Source of the DNA: SIG424 sp045546695
Lineage (GTDB): Bacteria; Bacillota; Clostridia; UBA1212; UBA1255
Assembly (NCBI GenBank): GCA_045546695.1
Contig: JAZQDE010000018.1
Coordinates: 1-7,139 of the forward strand
DNA: 7,139 nt
Reading direction: 5' to 3'
The position numbers and the translations under genes are program-made. Shown here piece by piece: positions 1 to 4,844 of this stretch; positions within the stretch are counted from its first letter, which is position 1, and each line of letters opens with the position of its first letter. The notes beneath the pieces are model-generated. The model was not told the origin of the DNA. It worked only from the letters and a program-made list of their open reading frames with translations, and did no database searches.

Positions 1-1
1 A

Positions 2-382
2 ATGATTTCCCAAAAAGTAATGGGCATTTATTTTGAAAAACAGGGAGTAGCGGCATACACGTTATACTCTTTTATTGTTCCGGCGCTGATATTGTCTTTA
101 TTTTCAAAACCGAAAAACATAAAAAGTATAAGCCGAAAACATAAAAAAACAATTGGTTTATGTGCGTTGGGAAGTGCAATTTCGCTATCTGTTATCAGTT
201 TTGTTATGACAGGGCTGGCGGCTAGTGTTCCGTCGATTATTCTATTCCCGCTGTTCAATGGGCTTGGAATTATAATGGTATGCATCGGTTCTGTTTTTGT
301 TTTTAAAGAAAAATTAAACATTCAAAATGTGATCGGACTAATTTTAGGTATCTTGGGACTGTATATTATAAATTTACAGTGA
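2..382 (+). CDS. EamA/DMT-family membrane transporter, C-terminal half (partial)
   Basis: The 126 visible residues contain four hydrophobic segments (about residues 18-34, 50-72, 77-100 and 106-124) separated by short basic loops. This is the pattern of the second EamA half-domain of drug/metabolite transporters. The last two helices, with a Gly-rich FNGLGIIMV stretch, a short FKEKLN loop and an LGLYIINL ending, are typical of the DMT C-terminus. An ATG lies at base 2, but a complete DMT protein has about ten helices in 280-300 residues. The gene therefore very probably began upstream of the window and this ATG is internal. The substrate cannot be told; the family exports or imports amino acids, sugars, nucleotides or drugs across the cytoplasmic membrane. 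The gene is AT-rich compared with everything after about base 840 (hand-counted 60-base lines of 37, 32 and 27% GC). No hairpin terminator is seen after the stop. Confidence 0.72.
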   Translation: MISQKVMGIYFEKQGVAAYTLYSFIVPALILSLFSKPKNIKSISRKHKKTIGLCALGSAISLSVISFVMTGLAASVPSIILFPLFNGLGIIMVCIGSVFVFKEKLNIQNVIGLILGILGLYIINLQ

Positions 383-414
383 TTTTTTATCTCTTACCGC
401 ACTCAGCTCAACAG

Positions 415-540
415 ATGAAACATTGGCATAACTTGAGTCTTTTGGGCAGTTTGACGCAGGATAAAGAAATCCGCTTGACAAGTTCGTTCAAGACAGATAT
501 ATTAACTAAATACGGTAATTTCTCGTTGCAAGATATTTAA
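415..540 (+). other. Doubtful 41-codon ORF, possibly a gene remnant
   Basis: The frame starting at ATG 415 stays open for 41 codons and stops at TAA 538-540. Its second half reads as a plausible protein tail: polar, with SSFKTDILTKYGNFSLQDI at the end. No ribosome binding site precedes the ATG, and the frame is also open upstream of it, back into the end of the transporter gene. It may be the 3' stump of a gene whose front has been lost, or chance. The promoter-like sequence at 475-503 lies inside it, so the two readings compete. I do not recognise the peptide. Confidence 0.18.
475..503 (+). promoter_or_regulatory. Sigma-A-type promoter (TTGACA-N17-TATATT)
   Basis: A perfect -35 box TTGACA (475-480) is followed after exactly 17 bases by TATATT (498-503), one mismatch from the TATAAT consensus. 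Transcription would start near 509-511, about 45 bases upstream of the small ORF at 554, and would then run into the ABC importer genes. A short inverted repeat CTTGA-N9-TCAAG (474-478 / 488-492) overlaps the -35 box and spacer and could be an operator, though 5-bp arms are weak evidence. No recognisable Fur-type 19-bp box overlaps the promoter. In AT-rich DNA some promoter-like matches occur by chance. Confidence 0.5.
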
Positions 541-548
541 AAGGGGGG
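541..548 (+). promoter_or_regulatory. Strong Shine-Dalgarno for the small ORF at 554
   Basis: AAGGGGGG ends five bases before the ATG at 554. This purine-rich site shows that the 554 start is, or recently was, a real translation start, even though the frame downstream is disturbed. Confidence 0.6.
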
Positions 549-553
549 TATGA

Positions 554-741
554 ATGGAAAACACAATATATATTCTTTTTGTTTCCATTTTTATCCCCAT
601 TTTGCTTATGACTATTTTGGTTGAAAAAAAGCCAGACTTCCGATTGCTACGTATATTCCATTTTTTGTATGGAGATACAAACTCAAGAAAAAACTCTCGC
701 TGGCAAAGAACCATGCCGGGGAGAACCCTGATGGTAGATAA
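554..741 (+). pseudogene. Small membrane-protein ORF interrupted by, or using, a -1 frameshift at A-AAA-AAG
   Basis: From ATG 554, which has a strong Shine-Dalgarno, the first 26 codons encode an acidic-polar start, one hydrophobic helix (about residues 5-22, ILFVSIFIPILLMTIL) and VEKK. Seven As at 624-630 follow, and the in-frame reading is GAA-AAA-AAG, so 625-631 is exactly the heptamer A-AAA-AAG. In the original frame the ORF drifts into low-quality sequence and runs to 826, 86 bases into the next gene. In the -1 frame it continues from GCC 631 for 36 codons (a second hydrophobic patch IPFFVW, then a basic KLKKKL stretch) and stops at TAA 739-741. That stop shares its last A with the ATG of the binding-protein gene, the usual geometry of translational coupling. 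The joined product would be 62 residues. Either a base was lost from the A-run and the gene is broken, or the heptamer is a programmed slip site. The downstream hairpin TTTGTAT-GGAG-ATACAAA (664-681) is rather far from the slip site to act as a stimulator. I do not recognise the protein family. Confidence 0.4.
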
Positions 742-1700
742 TGTCAAGATTAACAAAGAAAACACTATACCTGATTTTGATTTGCCTGGTTGTCATACAG
801 GCATTTTTCGGTTGTACTCCTGTTGAAAATAATTCAGCTGACGGCAGTGATATTATTTTTACCGATGCCCTGGGACGGAATGTCAGTATCCATGCAAAAC
901 CCCAAAAAGTGGCAGCTCTGCTCGGAAGCTTTGCTGACGTGTGGTGTCTTGCAGGCGGAGAGCTTTGCGCAAGCGCGGAAGATGCATGGGACGACTTCGG
1001 CCTTGATCCGGAAAATGCTGTAAATATAGGCGGCGCTCACTCGCCGAGTCTTGAGCTTCTTATCTCGGCCAATCCGGATTTTGTGCTCGCAAGTGCGTCT
1101 ACGGCGTCGAATGTTGAGATGAAAGATGCTCTCGAAAAGATGGGCATCACGGTGGCATATTTTGACATAGATAATTTTGACGACTATCTTAAAATGCTTG
1201 ACATCTGCACAAATATTACAGGCAGAAAAGACTTGTATGAACAAAATGGACTGGCACTTGAAGACAGAATCAAAAAGATTACAGAACAATATAAAAATTC
1301 CGATATTCCGCAAAATGAAAAGAAAATACTTTTGTTGCGTGCTTCTTCGACGACGCTCAAGGCAAAAGGCAGCGAAGGTACGATTCTGGGCGAGATGTTG
1401 TCAGATATTGGTTGTGTAAATATTGCAGACAGTGCAGATAGCCTGCTTGAAAATCTCAGCGTAGAAGCTGTAATACAGGAAAATCCTTACCATATTTTTG
1501 TTGTAACAATGGGAAGTAATACAGATAAAGCAATCGAATCTGTTGAAAATATGATAATAAACAATCCGGCATGGAATGGTCTTGATGCTGTAAAAGAGGG
1601 AAGACTCCATTTTATGGATAAAAAGCTCTACAACCTCAAGCCCAACGCACGCTACGCAGAGGCATTTGAAAAGTTATATGAAACACTTACGGGAAAATAA
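741..1700 (+). CDS. ABC transporter substrate-binding lipoprotein, iron-siderophore/heme/cobalamin class
   Basis: This is the 319-residue extracytoplasmic binding protein of the importer encoded by the next two genes. Residues 1-24 form a lipoprotein signal peptide: basic RLTKK, a hydrophobic core, then FFG|C with Cys25 as the lipid-anchored residue. Phe at -3 and -2 makes this a relaxed lipobox. After a short linker, residues 38-316 fit the Peripla_BP_2 (BtuF/FhuD-like) fold: the opening TDALGRNVSI and KPQKVAALL strand, SLELLISANPDFVLAS (lobe 1), a long connecting helix around 146-186, KKILLLRA (lobe 2), and the closing NPAWNGLDAVKEGRLHFMD. The only possible start is ATG 741, because TAG at 735 closes the frame upstream. 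It overlaps the TAA of the preceding small ORF by one base. GGGGAG at 718-723 is 17 bases away, too far to be ideal, so coupling to upstream translation is likely. The substrate is not decided by sequence. Confidence 0.9.
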   Translation: MSRLTKKTLYLILICLVVIQAFFGCTPVENNSADGSDIIFTDALGRNVSIHAKPQKVAALLGSFADVWCLAGGELCASAEDAWDDFGLDPENAVNIGGAHSPSLELLISANPDFVLASASTASNVEMKDALEKMGITVAYFDIDNFDDYLKMLDICTNITGRKDLYEQNGLALEDRIKKITEQYKNSDIPQNEKKILLLRASSTTLKAKGSEGTILGEMLSDIGCVNIADSADSLLENLSVEAVIQENPYHIFVVTMGSNTDKAIESVENMIINNPAWNGLDAVKEGRLHFMDKKLYNLKPNARYAEAFEKLYETLTGK

Positions 1701-2682
1701 ACTTGTATATACATATATATTTGCCGCGGCGCTTGTTGTGATATCGGCGCTGCTTGCTGTGCTGCTCGGTGCGACAAAAATAAGCTTCGGTGACATAATC
1801 CGCGCGCTATGGGGCACGGCAAGCGATCCGCAGACAAGAATAATCAGGTACGTAAGACTGCCTCGCATGCTGGCAAGCCTCGTTGCCGGCGGCGCACTTG
1901 CAACGGCAGGTGCAGTGATACAGGGTGTCCTTGCAAATAAGCTGGCATCGCCAAGTATCATCGGTGTAAATGCCGGTGCCGGTCTTGCCGTTACGATATG
2001 TACCTGCATGGGAATAATCGGTGGCTGGAAATTGTCATTTTTTGCCTTTGTGGGCGCATTCGTTACAGTATTGATTGTCAGTCTGGCTGCCAGAAAATGG
2101 GGCGCATCAAGAGGCACCGTTATATTGATAGGTGTCGCTGTAAACGCCTTACTCGGAGCAGTTTCCGATACAATTACGACGTTTTCACCTGATGCTCTTG
2201 TGATGAGCAACGATTTCAGAATCGGTGATTTTTCATCTGTAACGTATGAAAAATTAATCCCGGCTGCGATTACAATACTTGTCAGCACAATAATTCTTTT
2301 CACACTGTCAAACGAACTCGATGTCCTGACGCTGGGCGATGAAAATGCAAAAGGACTCGGCCTGAACACAAAGCTCATGCGCGTTGTTTTCCTGCTCCTG
2401 GCAGCTATGCTTGCAGGGCAGGCAGTCAGCATTGCAGGCCTGTTGTCTTTTGTCGGACTCATCGTGCCTCATGTCGTACGCCGTATTGCAACAACGCAGA
2501 CGAAACACCTTCTGCCGCTTTGTACTCTGATCGGAGCTGGCTTTGTCACGCTCTGCGACACACTTTCAAGAGTTGTTTTTGCACCATACGAGCTACCGGT
2601 CGGCATAATAATGGCATTTATTGGCGGTCCATTCTTTATATTTATATTAATCAAAGGTAAAGGGGGACATCGCAGTGCTTGA
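1678..2682 (+). CDS. ABC transporter permease, FecCD/BtuC family
   Basis: This 334-residue polytopic protein forms, as a homodimer, the channel of a type II ABC importer. About ten hydrophobic segments are visible. Family hallmarks in order (counting from ATG 1678): RYVRLPRMLASLVAGGALA (58-74), a Gly/Ala-rich helix with QGVLANKLASPSIIGVNAGAG (82-102), the cytoplasmic coupling loop DVLTLGDENAKGLGL (215-229) that contacts the ATPase, GLLSFVGLIVPHVVR (254-268) and PYELPVGIIMAFIGGPFF (303-320). The length matches the family (about 330-350). ATG 1678 overlaps the binding-protein gene by 23 bases. TTG 1666 in the same frame, preceded by AGAGG at 1658-1662, is an alternative that adds four residues. 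ATG was preferred as the commoner start; neither has an ideal ribosome site. Only one permease gene is present, consistent with a homodimer. Confidence 0.93.
   Translation: MKHLRENKLVYTYIFAAALVVISALLAVLLGATKISFGDIIRALWGTASDPQTRIIRYVRLPRMLASLVAGGALATAGAVIQGVLANKLASPSIIGVNAGAGLAVTICTCMGIIGGWKLSFFAFVGAFVTVLIVSLAARKWGASRGTVILIGVAVNALLGAVSDTITTFSPDALVMSNDFRIGDFSSVTYEKLIPAAITILVSTIILFTLSNELDVLTLGDENAKGLGLNTKLMRVVFLLLAAMLAGQAVSIAGLLSFVGLIVPHVVRRIATTQTKHLLPLCTLIGAGFVTLCDTLSRVVFAPYELPVGIIMAFIGGPFFIFILIKGKGGHRSA
2661..2667 (+). promoter_or_regulatory. Shine-Dalgarno fixing the GTG start of the ATPase gene
   Basis: AGGGGGA ends seven bases before GTG 2675. This is the best-placed ribosome site in the importer operon. 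It selects the GTG start, from which the ATPase begins with the expected MLELKNVSAGYG first strand. Confidence 0.75.
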
Positions 2683-3427
2683 ACTCAAAAACGTCAGCGC
2701 CGGCTACGGCGATCAAAAAGTATTGGATAATGTGTCCGTTTCTTTTGAAAAAGGCCGCCTCACAGCTATTATCGGTAAAAATGGGTGTGGCAAGAGTACT
2801 TTGCTGAAGACGGCTCTCGGTCTCCTGCCCGCAGGTAGCGGAGAGGTCCTCGTTGACGGTGAAAATATCGCAAAACTTAAAAGAAACGATATTGCTAAAA
2901 AGGTGTCGTACCTTTCGCAAGGCAGAAACGTGCCTGATATGACAGTAGGGCAGCTGGTACTTCATGGAAGATTTCCATATCTTGACTATCCGCGCAGATA
3001 CACGATGAAAGATAAAGAAATAGCCGGCAATGCGATGGAAAAAATGGGGATTTCACACCTGGCAGACAAGCCGATATATACTTTATCCGGCGGCATGCGC
3101 CAGAGTGCATATATCGCAATGGCACTTGCGCAGGATACTGACTTTATTTTCCTGGACGAACCGACCACATACCTCGATATCACAAATCAGATAGAACTAA
3201 TGCGCAATCTACGCATACTGGCAGAAAATGGCAAGGGCATAATCACAGTTCTTCACGATTTGCCGATGGCATTTAATTTTTCAGATGAAATAGTCGTTAT
3301 GAGTGATGGCCGGGTTGTGCAAAGCAACACGCCGTCGGCAATCGCGTCATGTGATGCGGTTTACAATCTTTTCGGCGTCAAAATAAAAGAGTCAGACGGC
3401 AACTTCAATATTGATATTTTCCGCTGA
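2675..3427 (+). CDS. ABC transporter ATP-binding protein, FecE/FhuC/BtuD family
   Basis: This cytoplasmic ATPase powers the importer formed with the two preceding genes. In 250 residues all nucleotide-binding motifs are intact: A-loop Tyr11, Walker A GKNGCGKST (34-42), Q-loop Gln82 in SYLSQG, signature LSGGMRQ (137-143), Walker B FIFLDEPT (157-164) with catalytic Glu162, the D-loop TYLD (165-168) seen in iron-chelate ATPases, and switch His194 in VLHDLPMAFNFSDEIVVM. The segment TVGQLVLHGRFPYL after the Q-loop is typical of the FhuC/FecE/BtuD subfamily. The start is GTG 2675, eight bases inside the permease gene (overlapping CGCAGTGCTTGA), with a well-placed ribosome site, so translation is coupled. 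FhuC-type ATPases are sometimes shared between several iron-chelate importers, but the tight overlap argues for a dedicated partner. Confidence 0.95.
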   Translation: MLELKNVSAGYGDQKVLDNVSVSFEKGRLTAIIGKNGCGKSTLLKTALGLLPAGSGEVLVDGENIAKLKRNDIAKKVSYLSQGRNVPDMTVGQLVLHGRFPYLDYPRRYTMKDKEIAGNAMEKMGISHLADKPIYTLSGGMRQSAYIAMALAQDTDFIFLDEPTTYLDITNQIELMRNLRILAENGKGIITVLHDLPMAFNFSDEIVVMSDGRVVQSNTPSAIASCDAVYNLFGVKIKESDGNFNIDIFR

Positions 3428-3440
3428 ATGCATTAAACTA

Positions 3441-3484
3441 AGGGCACTTGAAGTACGAACATAATAATGAAAAGGAGCTGCCCT
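3441..3484 (+). promoter_or_regulatory. Short inverted repeat around the ribosome site of the first lipoprotein gene
   Basis: AGGGCA (3441-3446) and TGCCCT (3479-3484) are perfect 6-base complements separated by 32 bases. The right arm lies between the Shine-Dalgarno AAAGGAG (3471-3477) and the ATG at 3486, so pairing in the mRNA would loop out or hinder the ribosome site. Six base pairs over a 32-base loop is weak. No convincing promoter or terminator is present in the 58-base gap 3428-3485. Confidence 0.2.
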
Positions 3485-3485
3485 C

Positions 3486-4844
3486 ATGAACAGTAGAATC
3501 AAGAAAATAATCATATGGATATTATCCGTTGTATCAATACTCACGCTTGTTTCATGCAAAACAAATAATCCTGCAGGTGATAAGCCCGGTGTAAGGCCGA
3601 CAGAGAAACCGGAAGAGGAGATTTCATACTACTCAGTTATTATCGGCTCGTCGGACGGAAGTACATCTATTGACAGCGATACTTCCTATAATATGAATAT
3701 TTCATATGACAGCAAAAATGATTTTAATAATTATCAGCTGACATATACGAGCGACAATCACTTCAAGGGTACGATTACTTACATGGTGGACGGTCAGAAT
3801 ACCAGCGAGGTCTTCTATCTTGAACCCGGTGAAAACGTTCTTTTCACAGGACTTATAGATGGTTATCTTGACGGTAAAATGGCAACGTACATATCAAGTA
3901 TCGAGTTTTCTGCTTTCAAAGGTAAAAAATGTAATTTTGAGCTTCTGAAGCTCGCGACAGATATCAAAGCAGTGCCGGAATCTGAATTTATTTACATACA
4001 GAACGACAAATTCAAATTCGGTGTTGACCTGTCTATGGGCGGCGGCGTATGTTATTTTGAAGACCTTCAGGACAATGACGATTCTATCGGTAATCTTCTG
4101 AACCGTGCCGACGAAGGCAGACTTATTCAGCAGTCATATTATGGAGACAGCAGTGCTCCTTACAAACCGGCAAAGTACAACGGCACGACATGGAGCTACA
4201 ACCCCGTACAGGGCGGCGACCAGCACAGAAACAGAAGTAAGATTGTTGATTTCCGTCTTGAATCTGACAGTATTTACATTAAATGTATTCCGATGGACTG
4301 GGCTCAAAACGGCAGCCCGGCACAGTGCTATATGGAAAATACTTACGTATTCAAAGATGGTTACGTAGAGGTTGACAACCGTTTCATTGATTATTCAGGA
4401 TACATGACAAAGAATTCTCCGCATCAGGAACTTCCGGCTGTGTACGTAATCAGCTATCTTGATACCTTCCATTATTATTCAGGCACTTCGCCCTGGACAA
4501 ACGACAAGCTGACGGTCAAAGCAAACCTGCCTTTCTGGGGCGGCAATTCAAATGCATATTTCCGTTTCCGCAGTGGAAATGATGAAAAGTGGTGTGCATG
4601 GACTAATGCGCAGGGCTATGGCTTTGGTATTTATACACCAATCGCAGAGCAGCTTCTTGCCGGCAGATTTTCATATAATGCTTCAAAAGAGCCGACAAAC
4701 GGCGCGACAAACTATGTAGCACCGTTGATTACAGCGAAGATGGGTGCTTATAAGGTGTTTGAGTATAATTATTATATTACAACCGGCAATCTACAGAATA
4801 TAAGAGATACGTTTACAAATGTTTACAATGCGAATGAAAAGTAA
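3486..4844 (+). CDS. Surface lipoprotein with beta-sandwich-like region and probable galactose-mutarotase-like domain
   Basis: Function is not known. The 452-residue product starts with a clear lipoprotein signal: basic NSRIKK, a hydrophobic stretch, and lipobox LVSC with Cys24. A short Pro/charged linker follows (25-45). Residues about 47-158 alternate polar and hydrophobic residues like a beta-sandwich, with FYLEPGENVLF (110-120) and IDGYLDGKMATYISSIEFSA (124-143), resembling carbohydrate-binding-like modules of clostridial secreted proteins. Residues about 165-440 look like a galactose-mutarotase-type fold: GVDLSMGGGVCYFEDL (179-194), then NLLNRADEGRLIQQSYYG (203-220), WSYNPVQGGD (236-245), a MENTYVFKDGYVEVDNRF strand pair (283-300) and HQELPAVYVI (313-322). 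I have seen this pattern in uncharacterised bacterial proteins, but the family assignment is from memory. ATG 3486 follows AAAGGAG with eight bases between. The 3' end overlaps the CotH-type gene by 26 bases, so the two are probably translated together. Confidence 0.8.
   Translation: MNSRIKKIIIWILSVVSILTLVSCKTNNPAGDKPGVRPTEKPEEEISYYSVIIGSSDGSTSIDSDTSYNMNISYDSKNDFNNYQLTYTSDNHFKGTITYMVDGQNTSEVFYLEPGENVLFTGLIDGYLDGKMATYISSIEFSAFKGKKCNFELLKLATDIKAVPESEFIYIQNDKFKFGVDLSMGGGVCYFEDLQDNDDSIGNLLNRADEGRLIQQSYYGDSSAPYKPAKYNGTTWSYNPVQGGDQHRNRSKIVDFRLESDSIYIKCIPMDWAQNGSPAQCYMENTYVFKDGYVEVDNRFIDYSGYMTKNSPHQELPAVYVISYLDTFHYYSGTSPWTNDKLTVKANLPFWGGNSNAYFRFRSGNDEKWCAWTNAQGYGFGIYTPIAEQLLAGRFSYNASKEPTNGATNYVAPLITAKMGAYKVFEYNYYITTGNLQNIRDTFTNVYNANEK

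Noticed and set aside
383..740. Cobalamin riboswitch upstream of the importer
   Set aside because: No conserved B12-box-like sequence or supporting stems could be found by eye, and part of the region reads as the small ORF.
742..826. Zero-frame tail of the small ORF from 554, overlapping the binding-protein gene
   Set aside because: The overlap with a well-supported gene is long and the residues look random; the -1 frame ending at 741 is the better reading.
834..1313. 159-codon - strand ORF antisense to the binding-protein gene
   Set aside because: Shadow frame; the + strand product matches a known fold over its full length.
1674..2462. 262-codon - strand ORF antisense to the permease gene
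   Set aside because: It lies opposite a clear FecCD permease with family motifs; its composition is what antisense reading of a hydrophobic gene gives, and no protein family is recognisable.
3448..3465. TTGAAG / CATAAT as a promoter for the lipoprotein genes
   Set aside because: The boxes are only about six bases apart, far from the required 16-18, and no other -35 match sits at the right distance.
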